The notes: generated from the letters alone by a model not told the origin. A stretch of 58,633 nt of DNA from Streptosporangiaceae bacterium NEAU-GS5 (GCA_017592665.1 JAGFNW010000048.1:1-58633); one strand, 5' to 3'; counted from the first letter of the stretch, positions 9,647 through 18,330 are shown. Program-made: numbers and translations.

Positions 9647-9780
9647 CCGTCTATCTCGTCGGGAGCGGGCTCTTCGATGCTGAGCTCCGCGCGGAGCCTT
9701 TCGATATCGAGGCTGTGGCTGGCGTACTTCAGCTCACGTGCCACCCTCGTCTGCTTCGCCTTAGCGCGACCCCGACCCAT
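9610..9780 (-). CDS. DUF3073 family small protein
   Basis: A 56-residue protein reading leftward from ATG at 9780 to TAG at 9610, with GGGAG seven bases before the start. The N-terminus, MGRGRAKAKQTRVARELKY, is the highly conserved signature of the actinobacterial DUF3073 family. A short acidic tail follows. The family's function is not known; its basic N-terminal block suggests nucleic-acid binding, which is inference. The 3' end overlaps the convergent ABC exporter gene by 37 bases. It lies 46 bases downstream of the FtsX-type permease in the same direction. Confidence 0.85.
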   Translation of the reverse strand: MGRGRAKAKQTRVARELKYASHSLDIERLRAELSIEEPAPDEIDGQPTGYSSAESR

Positions 9781-9826
9781 GCCTGCGCTCCCTTAGCTCT
9801 ATCCGTGCTCCTATGGTACCCAACCG

Positions 9827-12364
9827 TCACTGGGTGGCGATGGCCCGCAGCACGTCCATCCGGGCGGCGCGCCGCGCCGGCCAGATCGCCGCCAGAACGC
9901 CCACCACACCAGCGGCCAGCAGGTAGCCGGCCAGCTGGCCGACCGGGATGGAGAGCACGTCGACGCCGTCGGAGGCGAGCCCCGCCTGGATGGCCCAGCC
10001 GAAGCCGACGCCCACGAGGACGCCGAGCAGCGCGCCGAAGACCGAGATGACCACGGACTCGTAGCGGATCATCGACCGCAGCTGGCGGCGGCCCATCCCG
10101 ATGGCCCGCAGCAGGCCGATCTCACGGGTCCGCTCGATCACCGACAGGGCCAGCGTGTTCACGATGCCGAGGATCGCGATCAGGATCGACAGCACCAGCA
10201 GCGCCGTGATCATCATGACCAGCTGGTTGACGTTCGACCGGACCTGGTCCTTCATGTCCGACTGGTCCTGCAGGGTCAGGTTCGGATACGGCTTGAGCGT
10301 GGCCGCCAGCGCCGTCTTCACCTGCGCCGCACTCACGTCGGCCCGCTTGACCACGAGGATCGCCATGATCTGCTTGCTCGGGTAGTGCGCCGCGTACGCG
10401 GTCTCGCCCATCAGGTAGGACCCGGCCATCGGATTGTCCTTGTAGACGCCGGCCACGGTCAGCGTGGCGGTCGCCCCGTCGGCGTACTGGCTGGGGATCC
10501 TGGTGCCGACCGCCCACTTGTTGTCCTCGGCGGTGGAGGCGTCGATCAGGACCTGGCCGTCCCGCAGCGCGAGCGTGCCCGACTCGGCGGCCAGCTTGAA
10601 CGGCGCGGCCAGCTTCACCGGGTCGCCGACCGTCACGTTTCTCAGCTCGGCGCCCATCTTGACCTGGGCGTACCGCATGGCGGTGGCGCTGGCCACGCCC
10701 GGGACCCGGGCGACGTCGGCCGAGACCGACGGGTCGAAGGTGGCGGCCGGGCCGAAGCTGCCGCCCGCGCTGATCTGGAAGTCGGCGCCGAGCGAGGCGT
10801 CGAGGGCCTTGTCGACCGACGCGTTCATCGAGGTGGCCAGCACCGACACGGTGGCGATCAGCGCCATGCCGATCATCAGCGCGGAGGCCGTGGCCGACGT
10901 GCGCCGTGGGTTGCGCCGCGCGTTCTCGCTCGCCAGCCTGCCGGTCGCGCCGAACAGGCGGCGGAAGGGCGCGCCAAGCACCCGCGTCACGGGCCGGGCG
11001 AACAGCGGGCTCAGCATCGCGACCGCCAGGAACACCAGCAGCGCGCCGCCACCCACGTACGCGATCCCGGCGCCGAGCAGGCCCGTCGCGAGCAGGCCGC
11101 CGCCGGCCACCAGCAGCACGCCGCCCACGAGCGCGCGCATCCGCAGCGAACGCGCGGGCATCGCCACATCGTCGCGGAGCGCCGCCACCGGGGGGATCTT
11201 CGCGGCCCTGCGGGCCGGGAAGTACGCCGCGACCATCGTCACGACCAGGCCGACCCCGAACGTCCAGATGACCGTGCCGGAGGTGATGACCATGCTGGTG
11301 GTGGGCAGATCGGCGCCGAACGCCTGGAACAGGGCGCGCAGCCCGGCCGCCAGCCCGGCCCCCGCGAGCAGGCCGGCGGCCGAGCCGACGAGGCCCACCC
11401 CCAGGGCTTCGCCCAGCACCGACCGGGTCACCTGGCGGCGCCCGGCCCCCACCGCGCGCAGCAGCGCCAGCTCCCTGGTCCGCTGGGCGACCAGCATCGA
11501 GAACGTGTTGAAGATGATGAACGACCCGACGAAGATCGAGATCACGCCGAAGGTCAGCAGGAACGTGCTGAGAAACCCGAGGAACTGCTTCACGTCGCTC
11601 GCCGCGTCATCGGCCGCCTGCCGCATGGTGATCGCCTCGAAGTCGCGCGGCACGGCCGTGCCGATCCGCGCGGCCAGTTCGGCCGGGGTCACTCCGTCGG
11701 CCGCCTTCGCGACGATCTGTGTGTAGGCCCCCGGCTCCAGCAGCAGCCGCTGCGCCACGCTCTCCTGGAACGCCGCGTAGGTGACGCCGCCCGTCGTGCC
11801 CTTCTCGCCGACCGTGAAGATCCCCGAGAGGGTGTACGGCTCGGCCGGGCCGCGCGTGACGATCCTGACCTGGTCGCCGACGTGGAAACCGGTCTTCTGC
11901 GCGGTCACCGTGTCGATCGCGACCTGGTGGTCGCCCGCGGGAGCCGCGCCGGTGGTGAGGTGGTAACCGGACAGCCGCTCGCCCCAGCCCATGCCGAACT
12001 GCGGCGGGCCGCCCCCGCCGATCGGCTTGCCGTCCTTGCCGACGATCGCGGCGAAGCCCATGACCTGGCCGACCGCGTCGGAGACGCCGGGAACGCGGCG
12101 GACGGTCGCAAGGGCCGAGGCCGGGATCGGCTTGGCCGCCGCCTCGTCGCCCTGCTCGGTGCCCTGGAAGGCCTTGCGGGCCTGGACCACGACGTCGCTG
12201 GTCTTGGTGCCCTCGTTGAACAGCTCGTCGAACGCCTTGTTGGTGGTGTCGGCGTAGATCAGGGTGCCGGCGATGAACGACGTGCCGAGGATCACCGCGA
12301 TCGCGGTCAGCGCCAGCCGCAGCTTGTGCGCGGCGAGGTTGCGCAGCGTCAGCTTGGCGATCAT
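9827..12364 (-). CDS. ABC transporter permease with two FtsX domains
   Basis: An 845-residue membrane protein of the MacB/FtsX superfamily. It has an N-terminal helix (LALTAIAVILGTSFIAGTLIY), a large extracytoplasmic domain and a first three-helix FtsX unit around residues 260-400. A middle helix pair follows, then a second extracytoplasmic domain and a C-terminal FtsX unit ending WPARRAARMDVLRAIATQ. This duplicated layout is typical of actinobacterial lipoprotein or antimicrobial-peptide efflux systems. The start ATG at 12364 overlaps the ATPase stop codon, so the two are co-translated. Confidence 0.9.
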   Translation of the reverse strand: MIAKLTLRNLAAHKLRLALTAIAVILGTSFIAGTLIYADTTNKAFDELFNEGTKTSDVVVQARKAFQGTEQGDEAAAKPIPASALATVRRVPGVSDAVGQVMGFAAIVGKDGKPIGGGGPPQFGMGWGERLSGYHLTTGAAPAGDHQVAIDTVTAQKTGFHVGDQVRIVTRGPAEPYTLSGIFTVGEKGTTGGVTYAAFQESVAQRLLLEPGAYTQIVAKAADGVTPAELAARIGTAVPRDFEAITMRQAADDAASDVKQFLGFLSTFLLTFGVISIFVGSFIIFNTFSMLVAQRTRELALLRAVGAGRRQVTRSVLGEALGVGLVGSAAGLLAGAGLAAGLRALFQAFGADLPTTSMVITSGTVIWTFGVGLVVTMVAAYFPARRAAKIPPVAALRDDVAMPARSLRMRALVGGVLLVAGGGLLATGLLGAGIAYVGGGALLVFLAVAMLSPLFARPVTRVLGAPFRRLFGATGRLASENARRNPRRTSATASALMIGMALIATVSVLATSMNASVDKALDASLGADFQISAGGSFGPAATFDPSVSADVARVPGVASATAMRYAQVKMGAELRNVTVGDPVKLAAPFKLAAESGTLALRDGQVLIDASTAEDNKWAVGTRIPSQYADGATATLTVAGVYKDNPMAGSYLMGETAYAAHYPSKQIMAILVVKRADVSAAQVKTALAATLKPYPNLTLQDQSDMKDQVRSNVNQLVMMITALLVLSILIAILGIVNTLALSVIERTREIGLLRAIGMGRRQLRSMIRYESVVISVFGALLGVLVGVGFGWAIQAGLASDGVDVLSIPVGQLAGYLLAAGVVGVLAAIWPARRAARMDVLRAIATQ

Positions 12365-13146
12365 CGGTCCAGGCCCTTCATACGCTCCAGGACGCGGTCG
12401 GCCGTCGGAGCGGCCAGCTGGTCGACGATCCGGCCGTCGGCCAGGAAGACCACGAGGTCGGCGTAGGAGGCGGCGACCGGGTCGTGGGTGACCATCACGA
12501 CCGTCTGGCCCATCTCCCGGACCGAGCTCCGCAGGAACGCCAGCACCTCGGCGCCCGAGCGCGAGTCGAGGTTGCCCGTCGGCTCGTCCGCGAAGATGAT
12601 GTCCGGCTTGCCGGCGAGCGCGCGGGCGCAGGCCACGCGCTGCTGCTGGCCGCCCGACAGCTCTGACGGGCGGTGCCCGAGCCGCGGCCGCAGGCCGACC
12701 GTGTCGATCACGGTGTCCAGCCACGCCGGGTCGGGCTTCACGCCCGCGATGTCCATGGGGAGGGTGATGTTCTCCAGGGCGGTCAGCGTCGGGATCAGGT
12801 TGAACGACTGGAAGACGAACCCGATCCGGTCGCGGCGCAACCGGGTGAGGCGCTTGTCGTCAAGGCGGGTCAGCTCCACGTCGCCGACATAGACCTGCCC
12901 GGAGCTCACCGCGTCGAGGCCGGCCAGGCAGTGCATCAGGGTGGATTTCCCGGAGCCCGAAGGGCCCATGATGGCGGTGAAACGGCCGCTGGGAATGCCC
13001 AGCGTCACATTGTCGAGGGCGGTCACACTGGCGTCGCCCATGCCGTACACCTTGGTGACGCCCGAAGCCCGGGCGGCCAGCGGACCGGCGGTCCGGAAGG
13101 CGTCGTCGGCCGTCGGCGCGAGGATCTCCGCAGTCACGTAAGTCAT
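12361..13146 (-). CDS. ABC transporter ATPase partner of the FtsX-type permease
   Basis: A 261-residue ATPase of the LolD/MacB class, starting ATG at 13146. Walker A is GPSGSGKST, the signature is LSGGQQQRVACARALA and Walker B is IIFADEPTGNLDSRSG. The ATG of the permease overlaps its stop. Upstream, 113 bases away, lies the response-regulator gene. The gap holds nested palindromes (13240-13268), which suggests that the two-component system next door controls the transporter. Together the three units resemble cell-envelope stress or antibiotic-detox modules. Confidence 0.92.
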   Translation of the reverse strand: MTYVTAEILAPTADDAFRTAGPLAARASGVTKVYGMGDASVTALDNVTLGIPSGRFTAIMGPSGSGKSTLMHCLAGLDAVSSGQVYVGDVELTRLDDKRLTRLRRDRIGFVFQSFNLIPTLTALENITLPMDIAGVKPDPAWLDTVIDTVGLRPRLGHRPSELSGGQQQRVACARALAGKPDIIFADEPTGNLDSRSGAEVLAFLRSSVREMGQTVVMVTHDPVAASYADLVVFLADGRIVDQLAAPTADRVLERMKGLDR

Positions 13147-13239
13147 GGTCAAGACGCTACGGGTGCCCGGCTTGCCGGAGATCGGCCTGCAGGACCGACT
13201 TGACCTGCGCCCCCAGCAGGAGATCCCTGGCGATCCCTT

Positions 13240-13268
13240 ACTCCCGGAGGAGTACTCCCCTAGGGGAG
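13240..13268. promoter_or_regulatory. Nested palindromes before the ABC ATPase: response-regulator site candidate
   Basis: Three overlapping inverted repeats lie here. ACTCC (13240-13244) pairs with GGAGT (13249-13253). GGAGTACTCC (13249-13258) is a perfect palindrome. CTCCCCTAGGGGAG (13255-13268) is a perfect 14-bp palindrome. They cover the end of the response-regulator gene and lie just upstream of the transporter ATPase gene on the minus strand. NarL-class regulators bind palindromes of this size, so an operator is likely. A transcription-stop role cannot be excluded. Confidence 0.5.
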
Positions 13269-13943
13269 CGCCCCCGGGGTGATGAGGCCCGTCTCGTAAG
13301 CGAGGACGACCGCCTGGACGCGGTCGCGCAGCCCCAGCTTGGTCAGCACGTTGCCGACGTGCGTCTTCACCGTCGTCTCGCTGACGACGAGCTCGGCCGC
13401 GATCTCCGCGTTGGACATGCCGCGCGCGATCAGCCGCAGCACCTCCAGCTCGCGCTCGGTCAGCCGGTCGACCCGGGCCGGGGTCGACTGCTGCTGCGCC
13501 GACGGCAGCCGCAGGGCGAACCGGTCGAGCAGCCGCCGCGTCACGCTCGGCGCGACGATGGCGTCGCCGGCCGCGACCACGCGGATCGCCTGGACGAGCT
13601 CGTCCGGCGGCACGTCCTTGAGCAGGAAGCCGCTGGCCCCGGAACGGAGCGCCTCGACTATATATTCGTCGAGGTCGAACGTGGTCAGCACGAGCACCTT
13701 CGGCACATGGGCGCTCGGCGCGGCCTCCCGCACGATCCGGCGGGTCGCCTCGATGCCGTCGACCCCGGGCATGCGGATGTCCATCAGGACCACGTCGGGC
13801 AGCAGCGCCCGCGACTGGTCCATGGCCGTGGCACCGTCGCCCGCCTCGCCGACGACGGTCACATCGTGCTCGGCTTCCAGGATGAAGCGGAAGCCCGTAC
13901 GCAGCAGCGGCTGATCGTCGACCAGCAGCACTCGGATCGTCAT
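13260..13943 (-). CDS. NarL/FixJ-family response regulator
   Basis: A 227-residue two-component response regulator. The receiver domain has the acidic pair DD at residues 9-10 and the phospho-acceptor Asp55 in VVLMD. The C-terminal LuxR-type helix-turn-helix reads LTERELEVLRLIARGMSNAE and onward. The ATG at 13943 overlaps the kinase stop codon, so kinase and regulator are translationally coupled. The target is probably the adjacent ABC transporter operon through the palindromes at its 3' end. Confidence 0.93.
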   Translation of the reverse strand: MTIRVLLVDDQPLLRTGFRFILEAEHDVTVVGEAGDGATAMDQSRALLPDVVLMDIRMPGVDGIEATRRIVREAAPSAHVPKVLVLTTFDLDEYIVEALRSGASGFLLKDVPPDELVQAIRVVAAGDAIVAPSVTRRLLDRFALRLPSAQQQSTPARVDRLTERELEVLRLIARGMSNAEIAAELVVSETTVKTHVGNVLTKLGLRDRVQAVVLAYETGLITPGALP

Positions 13944-15181
13944 CAGCGTTCCTTGAGCGGGAATCGGGCGCGGACCTCGAAGCCGCCCCCGTTACGGGGG
14001 CCGATCCGAAGAACTCCACCATAGAGCGCCACTCGCTCGCGAATGCCCACGAGCCCGTGGCCGGACGCTCCGGCAGGCGCGCGCAGCTCGGCCGCCGCGC
14101 CCCGCCCGTCGTCCTCGACGTGCACGTTCAGCTCGGTCGGCTCCTGCCGCACCGTCACCCAGGCCCGGGCGGCGGGACCGGCGTGGCGCAGGCTGTTGGT
14201 CAGCGCCTCCTGGACGAGACGGTAGGCCGCCAGATCCACCCCCGGCGGGAGGACCTTGCGCTCACCTTCCAGCCACAGCTGGGTGCGCAGCCCCGCCTCC
14301 CGCATCTGCTCCACCAGCGTCGGAAGATCGTGCAGGCCCGGCTGCGGCCCCCGCTCGGCCGGGCCGTCGGTGCGCAGGACGCCGACGATGTTGCGCATCT
14401 CCACCATGGCCGTACGCCCCATCTCCTCGATCGCGGTGAGCGCCTCACGGGCGTTGATGATGGTGCCGGGCTCGGGCGGCGCGTCAGGATTGGCCTCGAG
14501 CATCTTGCGCGCCGCCGCCGCCTGCACGGTCATCACGCTGACGTGGTGGGCGACCACGTCGTGCAGCTCGCGGGCGATGCGCGAGCGCTCCTCGGCGCGC
14601 GCCGCCCGCGTGTCGGACTCGCGGGCCCGCTCCAGCCGGTCGGCGCGGTCCACCAGCTCGGCGAGGTAGGCGCGGCGCAGCCGCACGCTGCGGCCGAGCA
14701 CCCAGCACAGCAGCACGAGCACGGTGGCCACGATGTGGTCGGCCCACGACTGGTCCATGCCGCTGACGACGAACGTCACCGCGTAGCCGAGCGCCGTGCA
14801 GACCATGGCCACCAGGCTCAGCGCCAGCCCCCGGTGGGCGGCCACGGTATAGAGGAGGATGAGCGCCGCGACCGAGGCCAGGCCCGCGTTGTAGTGCATC
14901 GCGTCGAGGGACGCGGCCGGGACCGTGGTCACGAGCAGCAGCACGAACGGCCACCGGCGGCGCCAGATCAGCGGCACCGTGCACAGCGCCGCCAGCGTGA
15001 GGCTCACCGCGTCGGGCGCCCGCATGTCGACGGGTGTGGTCTCCTGCCAGCGCGCCAGCGCCTGCGGGGTCAAAATCAAAATGAGCGCCGTGGAGACGGC
15101 GGTCACGAACCCGGCGAGAATCGAGTCGCCGACCAGCGGCCGGGATCGGATCCAAGCGCGAATGCTGCCAGCGGTGTGCAC
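13943..15181 (-). CDS. DesK-type sensor histidine kinase
   Basis: A 412-residue membrane kinase starting ATG at 15181. About five or six transmembrane helices occupy residues 20-165, with almost no extracytoplasmic sensor, which suggests sensing within the membrane. The HisKA_3 dimerisation domain has the phospho-accepting His207 in RELHDVVAHHVS. The ATPase domain shows the N-box (EALTNSLRHAG), a DDGRG motif and a GHGLVGIRER box. It is the first gene of the minus-strand operon. A G-quadruplex motif on its coding strand lies about 75 bases upstream. Confidence 0.93.
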   Translation of the reverse strand: MHTAGSIRAWIRSRPLVGDSILAGFVTAVSTALILILTPQALARWQETTPVDMRAPDAVSLTLAALCTVPLIWRRRWPFVLLLVTTVPAASLDAMHYNAGLASVAALILLYTVAAHRGLALSLVAMVCTALGYAVTFVVSGMDQSWADHIVATVLVLLCWVLGRSVRLRRAYLAELVDRADRLERARESDTRAARAEERSRIARELHDVVAHHVSVMTVQAAAARKMLEANPDAPPEPGTIINAREALTAIEEMGRTAMVEMRNIVGVLRTDGPAERGPQPGLHDLPTLVEQMREAGLRTQLWLEGERKVLPPGVDLAAYRLVQEALTNSLRHAGPAARAWVTVRQEPTELNVHVEDDGRGAAAELRAPAGASGHGLVGIRERVALYGGVLRIGPRNGGGFEVRARFPLKER

Positions 15182-15255
15182 TCATTCAATTTAGGCCTCG
15201 TGTGGCCGCCACGACCCTGCTCAGGACGGATATCCAGCTCCTACGATCGGATGAG

Positions 15256-15277
15256 CCCCACCCCACCCACCCCACCC
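15256..15277 (-). promoter_or_regulatory. Strong G-quadruplex motif upstream of the histidine kinase
   Basis: The plus strand reads C4-A-C4-A-C3-A-C4-A-C3. The minus strand, which is the coding strand of the kinase, has five G-runs separated by single bases. One-base loops give very stable quadruplexes. It lies 75 bases before the kinase start, so it would fall in the promoter or the mRNA leader. An effect on kinase expression is plausible but inferred. Confidence 0.55.
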
Positions 15278-15426
15278 GCTCCACCCCCGGCCCTGCCACC
15301 CCCACCCCACGCTGTCCCCGGCTCCCACCCCGCCGCCTCGCCCCACGCCCACTCCCGGCCCTGCCCACCTGCTTCACCCCGTCGGCGCTCCCCGCCCCCC
15401 ACGGCCCGTCGCGCCGGCTTGGTCGG

Positions 15427-15791
15427 GCGTTGCGCTGCGACGGACGGACGGGCCGTCGCGCGTTGTGGCTGGGCTCTGGTGTCCGGCCTGCGGCCGCTTC
15501 ATCGGGCGCGTTTGGTCGCGCTGGGCTTTAAGCGCGACGTCCCGCCCGTCCGCTTCCGCTCCTCGCGATCAGCCTCGTTCCGGGCGGGGTGCGTAGCGCG
15601 TGCTGCGGGTGTGCGTCATCAGGCGGGTCGCCGTAGTGGTGGTGGCTGGGGTCCTTAGGCGTGGCGGGTGCGGCTGTTCCGGACGGCGCTGATGGTCGAG
15701 GTCTGGGGAACCGCGCAACCTCGCGGGCGTGCTGGTGCGGGTAGCCGTCCTCCACAACCGCCCCCTTTCACGCCCCAGCATCCCGCCGTAA
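15427..15791 (+). repeat. Dispersed non-coding repeat, copy B
   Basis: This is the partner of 471-830, in the same orientation, with only about six bases of net insertion over the whole length. The strongest block is 15506-15568, where the sequence matches 551-612 at most positions. Its end (near 15785) stops about 30 bases before the nuclease gene's stop codon. The copy shows no common reading frame with convincing protein-like conservation. Confidence 0.6.
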
Positions 15792-15816
15792 CCCGGATCT
15801 GCACGGTCCGGCGCGG

Positions 15817-16677
15817 TTAGATCTCGTCGGTGCCGGTGCGGCGGGCGGCGCGGCGGGAGACGCTGGGGTCACGGTCGGGGACGGGTGGCGGGGTGCCGCC
15901 GAACTCGGGGCACAGGGCCTGGTGGTCGCACCAGGCGCACAGCCGTGACGGGCGGTGCCGCCACTCCTTGGTGCGCATGGCCCGCTCGATCGCGGCCCAG
16001 AGGGCCTGGACCTTGCGCTCGGTGGCGCGGAGGTCGGCCTCGTCCGGCGAATAGCGCAGGATCTCGCCGTTGCCCAGATACATCAGCTGGAGCAGCCGGG
16101 GGACGCTGCCGCGCAGCCGCCACAGGGCGAGCGCGTAGAACTTCATCTGGAACAGCGCCCTGGCCTCGAAGTCGGGGCCGGGCGCGCTGCCGGTCTTGTA
16201 GTCGACGACTCGGACATCGCCGCTCGGGGCCACGTCGAGGCGGTCGATGTAGCCGCGGAGCAGCAGCCCGCTGTCGAGGACGGCCTCCACGTACATCTCG
16301 CGCTCGGCGGGCTCCAGCCGCTGCGGATCCTCAAGGGAGAAGTAGCGCTCGAGCATCACCTTGGCCTGCGCAAGCCACGTGTCGCGCTCCTCGTCGGAGC
16401 CGAACAACTCCTGGTAGGCGGGCTCCTCCGACAGCAGCCGCTCCCACTGCGGGCCCAGCAGATCCTGGGCGGCGGCCACGGTGCGCGCGCCCGCGGGCAG
16501 GTCGTAGAGCCGCTCGAGCACCGCGTGGACCAGCGTGCCACGGACCGCCGCCTGGGAAGGCCGCTCCGGCAGCTGGTCGATCACCCTGAACCGATAGAGC
16601 AGCGGGCACGTCATGAAGTCGCCGGCTCGAGACGGCGACAAAGCCCCAATGATCACGCGCTCGTCGGTGAGGGTCAT
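15817..16677 (-). CDS. RecB-family PD-(D/E)XK exonuclease
   Basis: A 286-residue cytoplasmic nuclease. I start it at the ATG at 16677; a GTG at 16686 has no ribosome site. The RecB/Cas4-like fold is indicated by the opening SPSRAGDFMTCPLLYRFR, then RGTLVHAVLERLYD. The core is VRVVDYKTG with catalytic Asp and Lys. Four Cys residues, one near the N-terminus and three in CAWCDHQALCPEFG, could hold an iron-sulfur cluster as in AddB/Cas4. A RecB-like gene is a regular upstream neighbour of trmI and the proteasome locus in actinobacteria. It is divergent from the site-2 protease gene. Confidence 0.88.
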   Translation of the reverse strand: MTLTDERVIIGALSPSRAGDFMTCPLLYRFRVIDQLPERPSQAAVRGTLVHAVLERLYDLPAGARTVAAAQDLLGPQWERLLSEEPAYQELFGSDEERDTWLAQAKVMLERYFSLEDPQRLEPAEREMYVEAVLDSGLLLRGYIDRLDVAPSGDVRVVDYKTGSAPGPDFEARALFQMKFYALALWRLRGSVPRLLQLMYLGNGEILRYSPDEADLRATERKVQALWAAIERAMRTKEWRHRPSRLCAWCDHQALCPEFGGTPPPVPDRDPSVSRRAARRTGTDEI

Positions 16678-16787
16678 GCCCCGCACTGTAGGCCAATCGG
16701 CCGACAGAAACGCTCTCCTGCCGTTGACCGCTTAGGCTGACCACAACATGCGGCGCGTAGCATCAGGGCAAGGAGGAACGCGACCAC

Positions 16788-17921
16788 ATGACCACAACAC
16801 GCCAGCAGGATTCCCCCGGACTGCGGATGGGTCGGCCGTTCGGCATCCCGGTCTACGTGTCGCCGTCGTGGTTGATCGTCGCCGTGTTCATCGCGTGGAC
16901 GACGCAGCCGACGTTCGCGGCGCTGCTGCCCGACTTCGGCGAGGTCGCCACCTATGGCGTGGCCGTGCTGTTCGCCGTCCTGCTGTACGCGTCGGTCCTG
17001 CTGCACGAGCTGGCCCACTGCGTCGTCGCGCTCCGCTTCGGCTATCCCGTCCGGCGGATCGTGCTCTACATGCTCGGCGGCGTGTCGGAGATCGAGAAGG
17101 AGCCCGACACGCCGGGCCGGGAGTTCCTGGTGGCCGCCGCAGGCCCGGCCGTCTCACTCGGTCTCGGCGGAGTCTGCGCCCTGCTGTACGCCTACGCCGT
17201 CCCGCCGGACGGCCTCGTGACGGCCCTGGTCTGGCAGCTCACGTACGCCAATCTGATCGTCGGGGTCTTCAACCTCGTCCCTGGCCTGCCGCTGGACGGC
17301 GGGCGGCTGCTCCGCGCCGGCGTGTGGAAGCTGACCAGAAACGCCGGCACCGGCACGATCGTGGCCGCCTGGTTCGGCCGCGGGCTTGCCGTCGCCATCG
17401 TGGCCGTGCCGCTGCTGCTGTCCGTCATGTCCGGTCAGACGCCGAGCACGACCAACACGTTGTGGTCGTTCATCCTCGCGTCGTTCATCTGGATGGGCGC
17501 CACGCAGTCGCTTCGGGTCGCTCGCGTACGGGCCCGGCGGCCGCAGGTCAACGCCCGCGCACTGGCACGAAGGGCCGTCCCCGTGACGGCCGACGTGCCG
17601 CTGTCGGAGGCGCTGCGCCGGGCCAAGGAGAGCGGCGCGGGGGCGATCGTCGTGGTCGACCACGATGGCAGGCCGACCGCGATCGTCAACGAGGCCTCGG
17701 TCAACGCGACGCCCGAGCAGCGCCGCCCCTGGGTGAGCGTGGGCTCGCTGGCGCGGAGCCTCGACCCGTCGCTCGTGCTCGGCGCCGATCTGTCGGGGGA
17801 GTCGCTCCTCGACGCCATGCGCGGCAGCCCCGCGGGGGAATATCTGCTCGTCGAGCGCGGCGGCGAGGTGTACGGCGTGCTCGCCACCGCCGACGTCAAC
17901 CGCGTGTTCACCGGCGTGTGA
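16788..17921 (+). CDS. Site-2 protease family membrane metalloprotease with CBS domains
   Basis: A 377-residue M50-family intramembrane protease. The zinc motif HELAH has His73, Glu74 and His77 inside a helix, and the second site NLVPGLPLDGGRLL carries the third ligand Asp. The C-terminal third (about 262-375) resembles a pair of CBS domains and may sense nucleotides. AAGGAGG lies 11 bases before the ATG. It likely cleaves membrane-bound regulators such as anti-sigma factors; the substrate is unknown. The gene ends two bases before the end of the convergent zinc-finger gene. Confidence 0.9.
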   Translation: MTTTRQQDSPGLRMGRPFGIPVYVSPSWLIVAVFIAWTTQPTFAALLPDFGEVATYGVAVLFAVLLYASVLLHELAHCVVALRFGYPVRRIVLYMLGGVSEIEKEPDTPGREFLVAAAGPAVSLGLGGVCALLYAYAVPPDGLVTALVWQLTYANLIVGVFNLVPGLPLDGGRLLRAGVWKLTRNAGTGTIVAAWFGRGLAVAIVAVPLLLSVMSGQTPSTTNTLWSFILASFIWMGATQSLRVARVRARRPQVNARALARRAVPVTADVPLSEALRRAKESGAGAIVVVDHDGRPTAIVNEASVNATPEQRRPWVSVGSLARSLDPSLVLGADLSGESLLDAMRGSPAGEYLLVERGGEVYGVLATADVNRVFTGV

Positions 17922-17923
17922 GG

Positions 17924-18301
17924 TCAGTTGTCGGGGGTGGAGAAGCGCTCCCAGGCCGACTGGCGGGTCATTTTGAGCGCGATGCCGATCCGCTCCCAGG
18001 TCACGCCCTGCGCGCGCAGCTTGTCGACGCCGGCCCGGACGCTGGTCTCGGCCTGCTGGGCCACCGTGGCGAGGCGGGGCAGGCGCTCGAGGAGGTCGGC
18101 CGTGCCCAGGGTCTCCCAGTTGGGGATGGACGCGGGGACCACGCCCTCCTGGGTGAGGATGTCGTTGCACAGGTCGACGCAGTAGTTGCAGATGAACGAC
18201 CCGGGCCCGGCGATCATCTTTGTCACTTCGGTGCTGGGTTTGCCGCAGAAGCTGCAGTGGGCCATGATCCGCTTGCCGGTTTCCGGCATGTCGTCGTCCA
18301 T
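17924..18301 (-). CDS. ClpX-type C4 zinc-finger protein with helix-turn-helix-like tail
   Basis: A 125-residue protein starting ATG at 18301 with GGAGG eight bases upstream. Residues 13-50 are a ClpX zinc-binding domain: Cys16 and Cys19 (CSFCG), Cys38 and Cys41 (CNYC), followed by VDLCNDIL. The ClpX ATPase domain is absent. The C-terminal ~35 residues ([20 protein letters not shown]) look like a helix-turn-helix. The protein may be an adaptor or a DNA-binding regulator. Two palindromes, one inside its probable promoter, suggest control by a repressor, perhaps itself. Confidence 0.85.
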   Translation of the reverse strand: MDDDMPETGKRIMAHCSFCGKPSTEVTKMIAGPGSFICNYCVDLCNDILTQEGVVPASIPNWETLGTADLLERLPRLATVAQQAETSVRAGVDKLRAQGVTWERIGIALKMTRQSAWERFSTPDN

Positions 18302-18330
18302 CGTCCCGTCCTCCGTGTCCGAATTCGCTG

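Larger units (their letters stand above)
15182..15816. other. Gene-free GC-rich stretch before the histidine kinase
   Basis: No credible gene is seen. It contains the leader region of the histidine kinase, a C-rich tract from 15255 to about 15420 and repeat copy B. The arrangement (C-rich tract then G-rich repeat) mirrors positions 155-830. Confidence 0.6.

Noticed and set aside
9643-10050. A plus-strand frame after the ABC exporter
   Set aside because: It covers the DUF3073 gene in antisense and becomes Arg/Pro-rich; the minus-strand DUF3073 signature is decisive.
10385-12466. A 693-residue open frame opposite the FtsX-type permease
   Set aside because: Arg/Gly/His-rich shadow of a well-supported membrane protein on the other strand.
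15506-15568. Repeat copies as a conserved short coding sequence (frame containing PPVRFRSS)
   Set aside because: Both copies are open in this frame, but the first compared changes include four amino-acid-altering and two silent ones, with no start signal.
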